Below, one piece after another: positions 53,299 through 62,426 of a DNA stretch of 64,000 bases. The DNA comes from Bacteroidota bacterium (GTDB lineage Bacteria > Bacteroidota > Bacteroidia > Chitinophagales > Chitinophagaceae). Numbering within the stretch: the first letter of the stretch is position 1; every line of letters begins with the position of its first letter. A model generated the notes under the pieces. The model had not been told where the DNA came from. It saw only the letters and a list, made by a program, of their open reading frames with translations, and searched no databases. The stretch covers positions 38,013 through 102,012 of the forward strand of contig JAFDYF010000083.1 in the NCBI GenBank assembly GCA_018267575.1. The letters run 5' to 3'. The translations under genes and the position numbers were made by a program.

Positions 53299-54138
53299 AT
53301 GAAAAAGGTTGCAAAACGACTGCTTCTACAAATGCATATATATCACCCATTGCAATCATTCTACAGGGGCAGTATCAACTTCTCAAAAAAAAAATACTAT
53401 CAATTTACCTATTCAAAATATAAAGGAAAGGGGTTTATCTGTAACTATTGTAAAGCCAGCTATGAGAAATTTGTTCCAGAGTATCCATCTCAACCTATCG
53501 AAGAATCCCTAAATATTAACGAAGTAATTGCAGGCTATGGCGCTAATGTGTATTGCCCCAATTGCATGAGCAAAAATCGAGAGAGACTTTTGCTCGCAGT
53601 AATACAAAATAGAGTACAATTCAAAAAAAAATCGATACTCCATTTTTCACCAGAAAAACATCTCTATGATTTTTTAAATACCCAAGCCATAGTTAGCCCG
53701 GTGGATATTCTGCCTGGCTTTTATCAATCTATAGACAGGTCGACCGCTTATGCGGATGCTACTAACTTGCTTTTCAAAGATGAAAGTTTTGAAATCGTTA
53801 TTGCAAACCATATCATGGAACATATACCTGAAGATATCCAAGCAATGAAAGAAATTCATCGTGTGCTTAAACCTGGTGGGCTTGCTATCCTGCAAGTGCC
53901 ATATTCCGAAAAATTAAAAAAAACCATAGAAGACCCATTTATCAATAATCCAATTGAACAGGAAAAATTATATGGTCAAAAGGACCACGTGAGAATCTAC
54001 GCATTGAATGATTATTTATCGAGGCTAAAAACGGCTGGCTTTAAAATCGAGGTACTAGCTAACCCCGAACTGGAGGTCTATAAAATTTATGCCATACAGG
54101 AAAATGAAAAAGTCTTTATCTGCCATAAGGAAAAATAA
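53299..54138 (+). CDS. Class I SAM-dependent methyltransferase with zinc-ribbon-like N-terminus
   Basis: 279 residues. Two CxxC pairs, CNYC (about residues 48-51) and CPNC (about 86-89), suggest a zinc site. The methyltransferase core follows from about residue 115: ILHFSPEKHLYDFL and the type-11 motif ANHIMEHIPEDIQAMKEIHR with VLKPGGLAILQVP. The substrate is unknown. By eye it is more AT-rich than its neighbours, with an AT-rich flank, so it may be a transferred gene, perhaps from a cell-surface polysaccharide cluster. It stands alone. Confidence 0.82.
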   Translation: MKKVAKRLLLQMHIYHPLQSFYRGSINFSKKKYYQFTYSKYKGKGFICNYCKASYEKFVPEYPSQPIEESLNINEVIAGYGANVYCPNCMSKNRERLLLAVIQNRVQFKKKSILHFSPEKHLYDFLNTQAIVSPVDILPGFYQSIDRSTAYADATNLLFKDESFEIVIANHIMEHIPEDIQAMKEIHRVLKPGGLAILQVPYSEKLKKTIEDPFINNPIEQEKLYGQKDHVRIYALNDYLSRLKTAGFKIEVLANPELEVYKIYAIQENEKVFICHKEK

Positions 54139-54149
54139 TTTTATGCCCT

Positions 54150-56624
54150 TTATTCCTCAAAATAAACTCGCTTTACCCTCTGCGAAACACTGGTGAGTAT
54201 TTCATAAGGAATAGTCTGCGCCCATTTGGCCAGTTGTTCTACTGGAAGACCTGGTCCAAAAACAACCACCTCATCCCCTTCCTGCACGTCGGGGATACCG
54301 GTGATATCAATCATTGTCATGTCCATGCAAATGCTGCCGATAACGGGAGCCAATCTTCCTTTAACCATCATTTTCCCAGTGCCATTGCCCATCTTTCTGG
54401 AATAACCATCGGCATAACCAATACCTACCGTAGCAATGCCCATATCCTTTTCCGCTATTCCTTTTCGGTTATACCCAACCGTTGTTCCCGCCGCAATATG
54501 CTTGATCTGGGAAATGGTTGATTTGAGTACAGAAACCTCATGAAGCCGGAGTCGTTGCCCATGGCTGCTATCAATACCGTATAAACCAATGCCCAGACGC
54601 ACCATATCCAATTGCAAATCCGGATGGCGTAAAATAGCTGCGGTATTGGCAATATGTTTTAGGAAAGGATATTGGAAGACAGCCTGAATTTCATCTGCAG
54701 CGGTTAAAAACAAATCCGCTTGTTGACGGGTAAAGGCATCTTGTTGCGCTTCCTCGCTGGCGGCCAAATGGCTGAAAACGGTTTGTATCTTGAAACAGGA
54801 TGTTTTCAAAGCCTCAATCAGTTTTTGTAAATCACCAATATCAAAGCCAAGACGGTTCATGCCAGTTTCCAATTCAATATGCACCGGAAAGGGAGGCATA
54901 GCCTCCTTTCTCAAAAATGCATCGAATAACTCCAGCAAGCGGAATGAATAAATCACGGGCTCCAATTGGTACTGCAGCAGCAGGTCAAAAGAACCCGATT
55001 CTGCATTCATCACCATAATCGGTAGGCCAATCCCAGATTTACGCAGTTCAACCCCTTCATCGGCATACGCCACGGCCAAATAATCTACCTTACGAAATTG
55101 TAACATATTGGCAATCTCAAAACTGCCACCGCCATAGGAAAAAGCCTTTACCATCACCATTATTTTGGTAGAATGGCGAAGCAGTTGCTGAAACTGTTTG
55201 AGATTATCAGCCATGGCGTTCAGGTTTATCTCCAGAACGGTCTGATGAATTTGTTCTGCCAATAAACGGTCAATAGTTTCAAACTCAAATTTCCTTGCTC
55301 CCTTTAACAATATCGTTTCATCCCTAAAATGCAGATGGGTAAAATCGGTTTTAAATAAATTGACCGAGTCATAAAAAACGGTTTCTGCTATTTGGTGAAA
55401 TACGGCTTTATGTTTGCTTATTTTTTCACCAATTCCAATCAATCGGTTCACTTTTTTTTGTTGTAACAAATTGGCTACCTCTTGATACAGTTTGCTTTCT
55501 TCCTGCCCACTTTCAAGAATATCAGATAAAATCACGGTTCGCTTGGCATGCTGCTGTTGCTGTAGCACAAAGTCAAGCGCAATGCGAAGGGAATTGATAT
55601 CGGCACTATAACTATCGTTGATGATTGAGCAATTATTGATTCCTCCCTTCAGCTCCAACCTCATGGCCACCGGACTAAGCCGTTGTAATTTATTATTGAT
55701 TATCGCTGGCGTCAGCTTCAGATATAGTAATGTGCAGATGCAGGTCATGGCATTCTCAAAAGAAGCATCATCTGCAAAGGGGATGGAGAAAGAAAAGGGC
55801 TCTTCATTATAAACAATATCAAAGTCGGTGTTTTGTCCATGATGGTTGACTTGGGCAACCTTTACGATTGACAAATCATTTTTGCCCCAACTAAAAAGCT
55901 CCATATCCTTATGTGATGCAATATGCCTGAGTGATTTTGAAACCGCAGGATGGTCGCTGCAATAAATCACCACTGCAGCATTCTCAAACAAGGCCAATTT
56001 TTCTGCCAATTTTCTTTCCATGTTTGTGAAGCCTTCGCTATGTGCTTCACCAATATTGGTCAGTATGCCAATATTGGGCTTGATGATTTTTTCCAGCCTT
56101 TCCATTTCTCCGGGCTGGGAAATACCCGCTTCAAAAATAGCCAGCTCATGCGCCTCGTTCATTTGCCATACACTGAGCGGCACACCTATCTGCGAGTTAT
56201 AGGACCTGGGGCTTCTTACAATATGGTATTCATCTTCCAGCAATTGGTTTAGCCATTCCTTCACCATGGTTTTTCCATTACTGCCGGTAATACCAATCAC
56301 AGGAATATCAAAAAGAGAGCGATGATGGGTAGCTAATTCTTGTAAGGCGAACAGACTATCTTTTACCAAAATGATATTGGCATCCTTAAAGGGGGCAATA
56401 TCCATTTCACTAAAGACAACAAAATTCCTTACCCCACGATGGTATAGTTCATCAATAAACTGACTGCCATTTTTTCGATCACCTTTCAGGGAAAAAAACA
56501 AAGTAGTAGCAGGGAAAACCAATCGCCTACTGTCTGTGAGCAAATGGGCTATCTCATTATTTTCAGCAAACTGTAGAAACTTGCCTCCGATAATCTTGCC
56601 TATATGGTCAATAAGATATTTCAT
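54150..56624 (-). CDS. murF-alr: MurF-alanine racemase fusion
   Basis: Bifunctional cell-wall enzyme of 824 residues. The N-terminal half (about 1-445) is MurF, which adds D-Ala-D-Ala to UDP-MurNAc-tripeptide: ATP motif GITGSNGKTMVKEWL and the DSYSADINSL and SRP-type regions. The C-terminal half (about 450-824) is alanine racemase with the PLP lysine in VMVKAFSYGGG, a conserved Tyr in TTVGYNRKG and GSICMDMTMIDIT. This fusion is established in Bacteroidota. The gene starts 17 bases after terC, so it is probably in its operon. Confidence 0.95.
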   Translation of the reverse strand: MKYLIDHIGKIIGGKFLQFAENNEIAHLLTDSRRLVFPATTLFFSLKGDRKNGSQFIDELYHRGVRNFVVFSEMDIAPFKDANIILVKDSLFALQELATHHRSLFDIPVIGITGSNGKTMVKEWLNQLLEDEYHIVRSPRSYNSQIGVPLSVWQMNEAHELAIFEAGISQPGEMERLEKIIKPNIGILTNIGEAHSEGFTNMERKLAEKLALFENAAVVIYCSDHPAVSKSLRHIASHKDMELFSWGKNDLSIVKVAQVNHHGQNTDFDIVYNEEPFSFSIPFADDASFENAMTCICTLLYLKLTPAIINNKLQRLSPVAMRLELKGGINNCSIINDSYSADINSLRIALDFVLQQQQHAKRTVILSDILESGQEESKLYQEVANLLQQKKVNRLIGIGEKISKHKAVFHQIAETVFYDSVNLFKTDFTHLHFRDETILLKGARKFEFETIDRLLAEQIHQTVLEINLNAMADNLKQFQQLLRHSTKIMVMVKAFSYGGGSFEIANMLQFRKVDYLAVAYADEGVELRKSGIGLPIMVMNAESGSFDLLLQYQLEPVIYSFRLLELFDAFLRKEAMPPFPVHIELETGMNRLGFDIGDLQKLIEALKTSCFKIQTVFSHLAASEEAQQDAFTRQQADLFLTAADEIQAVFQYPFLKHIANTAAILRHPDLQLDMVRLGIGLYGIDSSHGQRLRLHEVSVLKSTISQIKHIAAGTTVGYNRKGIAEKDMGIATVGIGYADGYSRKMGNGTGKMMVKGRLAPVIGSICMDMTMIDITGIPDVQEGDEVVVFGPGLPVEQLAKWAQTIPYEILTSVSQRVKRVYFEE

Positions 56625-56641
56625 AAAAGCCTACCATGCAT

Positions 56642-57559
56642 TTATTCCTTTTGCCGATAAAATGAGTAAAGCATCGATGTGCCAATACAAGCCACAATCA
56701 CCAATAGGGACACATATACGGGTAAATGGATATTGAAAATTTCCACCAGCATTTTCAGGCCAATAAATATCAGCACCACCGCAATGCCCTGTGGCAGATA
56801 CTTGAAACGGTTCACTGCACCTTGCAAAAGAAAAAACAAAGATCGCAAACCGAGTACAGCAAAAATATTGGAAGTATAAATCACCAGTTTATCCTGGCTG
56901 ATACCAAACACGGCCGGTATGGAGTCCAAAGCAAACACGATATCGGTGGAAGCCAATAAAATCACAACCGCAAAAATATTGGTATATACTTTTTTACCGT
57001 TCTCCACAATGCGGAACTTTCCACCACCATCACTGGAGGTCATAGGGAAAAAACGTTTCAATAATTTATATGCTGCATTTTTTTCCAGATCGGTTTGCTC
57101 GCCATGCTTAGCGAAAAACATGGCAATTCCTGTATAAACGAGTATGCCACCAAAAATATAAAGCAACCAACTGAACCGAGTTACCAATGCAACACCAATC
57201 GTAATGAAAATAATGCGGAGCAATACGGCAATCAAGATCCCTATCAACAGCACCCGACCATAGTATTGTTCTTTGACGGAGAAAAAACTAAAGATGAGAA
57301 TAAACACAAAAATATTATCGATACTCAGGCTCCACTCCATCAAATAGGCACTGATATATTCAATGGCGGTAGATTGACCTTTTTCATATAATAAAAAACC
57401 AAAAAAAGCAAGCGCAAGAGTGACCCAGAAAATGGTCTGATAAATGGCCATACGAAAACTAACGGTCTGGCCCTTCTTGCTCAAAAGACCAAGATCAAAT
57501 ACTAACGCAATCAATAAAACCAGCCCGAAAATCAGATAGGTTGTTTGAGAAGCATCCAT
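56642..57559 (-). CDS. TerC/Alx family membrane protein
   Basis: 305 residues with about nine membrane helices. FFGFLLYEKGQSTAIEYISAYLMEWSLSIDNIFVF holds the first conserved membrane Asp/Glu residues; a later copy is LLASTDIVFALDSIPAVFGIS. TerC proteins are implicated in tellurite tolerance and manganese handling for exported proteins. A -7 box ends 5 bases before the ATG, suggesting a leaderless mRNA. First gene of terC-murF/alr; the gap is 17 bases. Confidence 0.9.
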   Translation of the reverse strand: MDASQTTYLIFGLVLLIALVFDLGLLSKKGQTVSFRMAIYQTIFWVTLALAFFGFLLYEKGQSTAIEYISAYLMEWSLSIDNIFVFILIFSFFSVKEQYYGRVLLIGILIAVLLRIIFITIGVALVTRFSWLLYIFGGILVYTGIAMFFAKHGEQTDLEKNAAYKLLKRFFPMTSSDGGGKFRIVENGKKVYTNIFAVVILLASTDIVFALDSIPAVFGISQDKLVIYTSNIFAVLGLRSLFFLLQGAVNRFKYLPQGIAVVLIFIGLKMLVEIFNIHLPVYVSLLVIVACIGTSMLYSFYRQKE

Positions 57560-57563
57560 AGAT

Positions 57564-57571
57564 CAAAGTTA
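57564..57571 (-). promoter_or_regulatory. -7 box of the terC promoter, leaderless arrangement
   Basis: TAACTTTG on the minus strand; the G at 57564 is 5 bases from the A of the ATG at 57559. Confidence 0.45.
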
Positions 57572-57640
57572 TGGGTTATTGATTCAGTGTAAGGGGTTAT
57601 TGGTAATAGTAATCGGTTGGAATAAAACATGAACTATAAA

Positions 57641-59350
57641 TCAGGCACCATACTTCCGCTTTCTTATCCATTGAAAAATAAAGCCAGCAATTATGACCAA
57701 AACCAAAGGCAGCACCACATTCATAAACTGCCAAAAAGTTCTGTTGTCCTCCACTTTTTTAGGATCGAGCATACGCAGTGTAAAATCTTTTGATCGTGCT
57801 TCCAAAATACCGGAGAGCCCCGTAACATAGTCCAGACAGTTTTGTAGAAATTCCTGGTTAGCGAAAGTATAATTGATATCCTTATTATACCCCATTGGCA
57901 AAGGGCCACGTTGCGACACATCATTCATCACAATGCCTGCACTTGCGCACACAATAATTTTAGAGACCAAATTTCCTGATGATAGGAAAGGCTGCTTATA
58001 TATATTATCCATCGTATCCCGCATGCCAGATGAAATACGGTTGCTATATAAAGAATTGAATTTCCCTTCCAACAAAACTGCTGCGGGGATATTGGGCCTA
58101 TCAAATGCTTTCGGGTCATTGGCCATCTTCACACTTTGGATGCTCACAATCGCAGGTGTACTCACAATGCGACCATTGGCCGATGTCTGTAACAATACCG
58201 ATTTATGAATGCCTTTTGCCTGAACAGTATCCAGTGAGTTGGTGAATTTAGCGTACACGGGATCGAGGTTCTTGGAAATTGGGTTTGTGCTGCTCCCTGA
58301 CAGCAATGGGAAATAGGGCCAAGGCAAAGCTTGCATCTGTGGCTTGTCGCCTACCATACCGGTCACAAAATTGATGGTGGCACATTGCATGTCCTGCACC
58401 AGATCCTCATTGATGCGTACACCAAATTTAAATAGCAGGTCATCTAGGTTCAGTCCCCGATCGTAGGCCAATGTTTCCCGATCCAATTGGAGGCTATCCA
58501 TTTCGGCATGCAGATAATCCACCATCATAATGATATTGCCACCATGCATTACATATTGGTCCAGCTTAAGTTTTTCCAGTTCCGAAAAACGAGTGGTCGG
58601 CTTTACGATCACAATGGCGTTAAACTGAGTGGGAATGGTTTCTACACTGTCCAATCGAAGTATGCCAAAATTATAATTCTTCCGCAGCCCTTCTATCAAA
58701 TTATACACACTAAAATCCAGCGGCTCCCCATTGCCTAACACATAGCCGATCGCTGGGGTTTTCTTTTCCGTTACCTTATCAATCGCATTAGCGAATTTGT
58801 ATTCGAGTAATGATTCTGCATTATTATAAAAGGTATTCTCGTCGGGGTTGTTCACTCCTTTGAGCAGATTGATTGGGAATATTCTATCCTTATATTTTAC
58901 AATGGCACCGGGCAGCACAAAGCGCTCTGTTTGCTCCTCGCCCCTTTTTGATTGGGCAACCTGTGTCATGGGCTGGATGCCCATTCTGTTGAGCGAATCC
59001 ACCAATGCTTTTTTTGCTGAATCATCCAGATCAGTTAAGGGATCAAAAAACCGGAAATGTATTTTGCCATTACTATATTCTTTGAATTCGCTCAGCAGTT
59101 CTTCTGTGCTTTTCGATAATTTTTTTATTCCCGCTTTCAGGTTTCCCTTCAGAAAAACATCCACATTGATATTGTCATCCAAATTTCTCAGCAGTTCTTT
59201 GGTCGGCTCGCCCAGGGTATACCTTTTTTCTTTGGTCAAATCCCAACGGTTATGGAATTGGGAAGCCAGCAAATTGATGAAGACCAGTGCGATGATCAGA
59301 TAAATCCACCAATATTTTGAAGAGGCCAGTTTATTCATTGTATGGGGCAT
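57641..59350 (-). CDS. gldG: Gliding-motility ABC transporter component GldG
   Basis: 569 residues. One N-terminal membrane helix (WWIYLIIALVFINLLASQF), a large periplasmic region of the ABC-type auxiliary domain (RYTLGEPTKELLRNLDDNIN, IPAVLLEGKFNSLYSN) and a C-terminal membrane helix (VVLPLVLVIIAGFIFQW). In Flavobacterium GldG works with GldF and the ATPase GldA in gliding. The start ATG overlaps the gldF stop as TAATG, so translation is coupled. Met5 at 59338 is an alternative. gldA is not in this window. Confidence 0.92.
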   Translation of the reverse strand: MPHTMNKLASSKYWWIYLIIALVFINLLASQFHNRWDLTKEKRYTLGEPTKELLRNLDDNINVDVFLKGNLKAGIKKLSKSTEELLSEFKEYSNGKIHFRFFDPLTDLDDSAKKALVDSLNRMGIQPMTQVAQSKRGEEQTERFVLPGAIVKYKDRIFPINLLKGVNNPDENTFYNNAESLLEYKFANAIDKVTEKKTPAIGYVLGNGEPLDFSVYNLIEGLRKNYNFGILRLDSVETIPTQFNAIVIVKPTTRFSELEKLKLDQYVMHGGNIIMMVDYLHAEMDSLQLDRETLAYDRGLNLDDLLFKFGVRINEDLVQDMQCATINFVTGMVGDKPQMQALPWPYFPLLSGSSTNPISKNLDPVYAKFTNSLDTVQAKGIHKSVLLQTSANGRIVSTPAIVSIQSVKMANDPKAFDRPNIPAAVLLEGKFNSLYSNRISSGMRDTMDNIYKQPFLSSGNLVSKIIVCASAGIVMNDVSQRGPLPMGYNKDINYTFANQEFLQNCLDYVTGLSGILEARSKDFTLRMLDPKKVEDNRTFWQFMNVVLPLVLVIIAGFIFQWIRKRKYGA

Positions 59351-60072
59351 TAACGCTTTGCCAGGTTTCGGTTGGTAAATATCAAAAAGAAAAAAATAAG
59401 GCTCAGAAAATAAATCAAGTCACGTGTATCAATCACGCCCCTGCTGATACTCCGATAATGGAAATCGATTCCAAGCATTTCAATATAATAATCCGCTCCT
59501 GCCGCAAAAGCCGGTATACTGCTCACTGCATTGAAGCCGCTATAAATAATAAAGCAAAAAAAAGCGGCCGCTATAAAGGCCACCACCGCATTATTGGTAA
59601 CGCTACTGCAAAAAATACCAATGGCCACAAAAACAGCCGCGAGAAATAGTAAGCCAATATAAGAGCCGATGGAGGCGCCCGCATCAATACCATTTTCTGC
59701 AGACAATTGCTGAATGGAAAAATAATAAATGATAGTAGGTAAAAGGGCAATGACCACCACCAACAGACTGGCCAAATATTTGCCGACCACCACATTCCAT
59801 TTGGTCAATGGCTTGGTTTGCAAAATTTCGAAAGTGCCCGTACGAAATTCCTCTGAAAAACTGCGCATGGTAATGGCAGGGATCAGCAATAACAAAATCC
59901 AGGGGGCGAGTTCAAAAAAATTGGAAAGGCTCGCATAACCCGCATCCAAAATATTAGTGCCGGGAAAAACAAATAGCAGGAGACCATTCATCAATAGGAA
60001 TACCATGATGGCAATATAGCCAGTCAGGCTACTGAAAAACTGCCTTAATTCTTTTTTGCAAACCGCCCACAT
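59350..60072 (-). CDS. gldF: Gliding-motility ABC transporter permease GldF
   Basis: 240 residues with six membrane helices. It starts MWAVCKKELRQFFSSLTGYIAI and holds the conserved cytoplasmic stretch FSEEFRTGTFEILQTKPLTKWNVVVGK. ABC-2 permease partner of GldG and of a GldA ATPase encoded elsewhere. It is first in the two-gene unit, with its own -7 box. Together with PorX in this window it indicates that the organism has gliding and/or type IX secretion machinery. Confidence 0.92.
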   Translation of the reverse strand: MWAVCKKELRQFFSSLTGYIAIMVFLLMNGLLLFVFPGTNILDAGYASLSNFFELAPWILLLLIPAITMRSFSEEFRTGTFEILQTKPLTKWNVVVGKYLASLLVVVIALLPTIIYYFSIQQLSAENGIDAGASIGSYIGLLFLAAVFVAIGIFCSSVTNNAVVAFIAAAFFCFIIYSGFNAVSSIPAFAAGADYYIEMLGIDFHYRSISRGVIDTRDLIYFLSLIFFFLIFTNRNLAKR

Positions 60073-60100
60073 GCCACGAAAATAAGCGATATAAATGTTT

Positions 60101-60108
60101 CAAAGATA
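60101..60108 (-). promoter_or_regulatory. -7 box of the gldF-gldG promoter
   Basis: TATCTTTG on the minus strand; predicted leader about 25 nt. Confidence 0.45.
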
Positions 60109-60224
60109 TTCTGGACCAAATCAAAAAGGCGGGTTACCCGATTTTGGGCAAAGCTTCCTACGAATTGTTAAAAAAATGAAACAAAAAAATTTTTTAACAT
60201 AGCATTTTCTCCTATATTCGCCCT

Positions 60225-60326
60225 CCATCCAGAGATTCTGGGCCATTTGAAAAATATAGGGCACACATATAAAAATATTTGTCCGAAACCAACTGCAAGG
60301 AAAGTCCCGCAAAAGCGGGATTTTTT
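60225..60326 (+). ncRNA. Candidate small RNA with intrinsic terminator
   Basis: No protein gene reads into the perfect terminator TCCCGC-AAAA-GCGGGA plus six T at 60305-60326. About 100 bases upstream is a near-consensus -7 box (TATATTCG, 60213-60220), and a small stem CCAGA-GAT-TCTGG (60229-60241) begins the transcript. The layout is that of a roughly 102-nt independent RNA. It has no SRP, 6S or tRNA signature that I recognise. The flanking spacer 60073-60224 holds only the gldF promoter. Confidence 0.4.
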
Positions 60327-60449
60327 AGTTTAATAAACGTCCTTAACTCAATGTGGCCACAGAGCAATCTTAAGGCTCCAACCCAAACCCCAAAAAATAA
60401 GGAATCTACAAAACCTGATCAGATTTGTTTCGGAGCAAAACGCCATCCA

Positions 60450-60653
60450 TTACTTTTTTATTTTGTTAAATATCTTTTTTGCTTCAATCAGATAAAAAGT
60501 AAGGGTAAGCACCATCAGCAATAAAGTGATAGATCCTGCAACGATGTAAAAACCAGTAGAGGCATCATAAAACCCCAAAACGACAAGGTCGAAGAATAAT
60601 GAAACCAGTAATAAAATAAGGGAGTATTCGTATAGCGCGATTTTTTTTTTCAT
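60450..60653 (-). CDS. Small two-helix membrane protein
   Basis: 67 residues: a basic start MKKKIALYEY, two hydrophobic helices (SLILLLVSLFFDLVVLGF and IVAGSITLLLMVLTLTFYLI), and a basic end KKIFNKIKK. An inner-membrane protein of unknown function. A -7 box (TATTTTTG, 60734-60741, minus strand) lies upstream with a leader of about 75 nt. Isolated gene; moderately confident that it is real because the topology and promoter agree. Confidence 0.6.
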   Translation of the reverse strand: MKKKIALYEYSLILLLVSLFFDLVVLGFYDASTGFYIVAGSITLLLMVLTLTFYLIEAKKIFNKIKK

Positions 60654-61098
60654 TCACAAGAGGAGATAAGGTTAATTAAAAAAATGCGCTTAGGTAGTAC
60701 ATAACACAGGGACCACATCCAACCATGTAGCTACAAAAATAAATCAATAATCAAATATTAGAATAGTGTTTATACCAAGCCCTCTATGAAAATCTACGAT
60801 TCAGGAGCCTAATGATAATTTCCGATAATATATAATTCATTAATTGGTCTGTATTCGACAAAGACAAACAAATGTAAGCGAGACAGATAGCCCCCTGCTG
60901 TTGCAGTTTTTACTGACTGGCCAGCAAGTATATTTTCATCACCCTCATAGTAGCATTGCTATTGCTCCTTTATAGGCTTGTATATATCATTGCATACCCA
61001 CCGATATCTATGTCAATACCGACATCCAATTCCAAATGGCACTGAATTTTAGCCCATTGAAAAGCCGGAACTAACAACCGCTTTAAATTTTAACAGGA
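60654..61098. other. Gene-poor AT-rich spacer
   Basis: About 445 bases without a supported gene. It holds the presumed promoter of the small membrane protein (60734-60741), a weak stem CTGC-TGTT-GCAG followed by TTTTT at 60896-60911, and the palindrome CTGGCCAG near 60917-60924. I see no RNA gene or mobile element. Confidence 0.4.
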
Positions 61099-61338
61099 AT
61101 GGATAACCTAAACAAAGCTTCGAAGATATTCCTATGGGCAAAAATGAACAAGGAAACTGGCCGCATCGTTGGCTTTCTTTCAAAAGATAGAAAGCGATGG
61201 CTACCTATGGTAAGTGCTGGCCAAAAATTGATTCTGGACAGTGCCGGGGTAGCGAGCTTAAAGCTTTACTACAGCAAAAAATATGGCAACAAAAAAAATC
61301 ACCTTTTTACATATAGGGAATTCCTTTGTGGGAGCTAG
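61099..61338 (+). CDS. Hypothetical 79-residue protein
   Basis: Starts MDNLNKASKIFLWAKMNKET; basic and aromatic-rich (RKRWLPMVSAGQKLILDSAG, LKLYYSKKYGNKK), ends REFLCGS. No signal peptide, membrane helix or known motif. It could be a small nucleic-acid-binding or toxin-like protein, but there is no direct evidence. It is the only plus-strand gene between gldF and iscA. A 10-bp inverted repeat follows its stop. It may be spurious. Confidence 0.45.
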   Translation: MDNLNKASKIFLWAKMNKETGRIVGFLSKDRKRWLPMVSAGQKLILDSAGVASLKLYYSKKYGNKKNHLFTYREFLCGS

Positions 61339-61378
61339 GAGGTTCTAGTGTTCAGTTAAATATAAGACGACTATACCT

Positions 61379-61428
61379 CACAGGTTTTCAATACCCCGTT
61401 TTATTTTGTCTTTTACCCAAAACCTGTG
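61379..61428. repeat. 10-bp perfect inverted repeat with 30-base spacer
   Basis: CACAGGTTTT (61379-61388) and AAAACCTGTG (61419-61428). It lies 40 bases after the 79-residue gene and before the iscA terminator. Possible protein-binding site or ends of a small element. Confidence 0.5.
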
Positions 61429-61494
61429 CGGTTTTAGGGATAGTTTACGATTAACATAATACTAGCTTACTGCCAATTTTTTACCTTAGAGCAT

Positions 61495-61531
61495 AAAACA
61501 AAACTCCCCACACACGAGTTGCGGGGAGTTT
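61495..61531 (-). terminator. Terminator of the iscS-iscU-iscA unit
   Basis: Stem AAACTCCCC (61501-61509) / GGGGAGTTT (61523-61531), then a T-rich stretch TGTTTT on the minus strand. It follows the iscA stop by 24 bases. Confidence 0.75.
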
Positions 61532-61554
61532 CCTATAAGGCCAAATAATTTATA

Positions 61555-61887
61555 TTATACTGCAAAACTTTCGCCACAACCGCAAGTTCGGCTCGCATTG
61601 GGATTACTGAAATAAAACCCTTTGCCATTGAGACCATCGGAAAAATCCAAAGTGGTGTTCACGAGGTATAAAAAACTTTTCAGGTCGGTCACTACTTTTA
61701 CCCCATTGTCCTCAAACACTTGATCCATGGGCTTTTGCTCGTTATCAAAATCCAATTTATAACTAAGCCCAGAGCAGCCGCCGCCCACCACCGACACACG
61801 CACAAAAAAATCCGGGGCATCCGCAATGGCCGCTTCCTGCATCAGGTGCTTCACTTTATCTTTTGCCTTATCACTTACAAAAATCAT
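61555..61887 (-). CDS. iscA: Iron-sulfur assembly protein IscA/HesB family
   Basis: A-type carrier that passes Fe-S clusters to apoproteins. 110 residues. The three cluster-binding Cys are in GGGCSGLSYKLDF and TCGCGESF. It opens with KAKDKVKHLMQEA. Last gene of iscS-iscU-iscA, 81 bases downstream of iscU. ErpA or SufA naming is also possible, as this family is hard to split by sequence. Confidence 0.93.
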   Translation of the reverse strand: MIFVSDKAKDKVKHLMQEAAIADAPDFFVRVSVVGGGCSGLSYKLDFDNEQKPMDQVFEDNGVKVVTDLKSFLYLVNTTLDFSDGLNGKGFYFSNPNASRTCGCGESFAV

Positions 61888-61968
61888 ATCAATCTCAAAA
61901 TTTACCAGTGACCCTTATTTCTCCATATACAATTCTTATGGGGAATGGGTCATTTTTATATTGTCAAA

Positions 61969-62388
61969 TTAATGCACCACCGAACCTTCGAATTTAATTT
62001 CTTCCATACCGTTCTTTACCCGATAATCGTTGATGGCTGCTTTGATCGCATCTTCAGCCAGCACAGAACAGTGAATTTTTACCGGCGGCAGGTTCAGTTC
62101 CTCCACAATATCCATATTGTCGATTTTCAATGCATCATCCACACTTTTCCCCTTGAGCCATTCTGTAGCCAAGGAAGAAGAGGCAATGGCACTGCCGCAA
62201 CCAAAGGTTTTGAATTTGGCGTCCTTGATAAGACCAGTAGCATCATCCACTTCAATCTGCAGACGCATCACATCGCCGCATTCGGGAGCACCAACCAATC
62301 CGGTGCCCACATTTTTTTTGCTTTTATCGAGCGTACCCACATTTTTTGGGTTCGAATAGTGATCGATTACTTTTTCTGAGTATGCCAT
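61969..62388 (-). CDS. iscU: Iron-sulfur cluster scaffold IscU
   Basis: Scaffold on which Fe-S clusters form. 139 residues. The conserved ligands are Cys in GAPECGDVMRLQ, Cys in FGCGSAIASSS and His-Cys in VKIHCSVLAEDA; the Asp after the first Cys, important for cluster release, is present. It lies 95 bases after iscS on the same strand, with a degenerate hairpin element in the gap. No hscA/hscB chaperones are adjacent. Confidence 0.96.
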   Translation of the reverse strand: MAYSEKVIDHYSNPKNVGTLDKSKKNVGTGLVGAPECGDVMRLQIEVDDATGLIKDAKFKTFGCGSAIASSSLATEWLKGKSVDDALKIDNMDIVEELNLPPVKIHCSVLAEDAIKAAINDYRVKNGMEEIKFEGSVVH

Positions 62389-62426
62389 ATTTTAAAGTTT
62401 ATTAGTTGAATCATTGATTTGTTTAC

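Noticed and set aside
60121..60312. 63-residue minus-strand reading frame
   Set aside because: It covers the putative small-RNA promoter and terminator, and its composition is not protein-like.
60279..60524. 81-residue plus-strand reading frame
   Set aside because: It runs through the terminator at 60305-60326 and then antisense to the small membrane protein.
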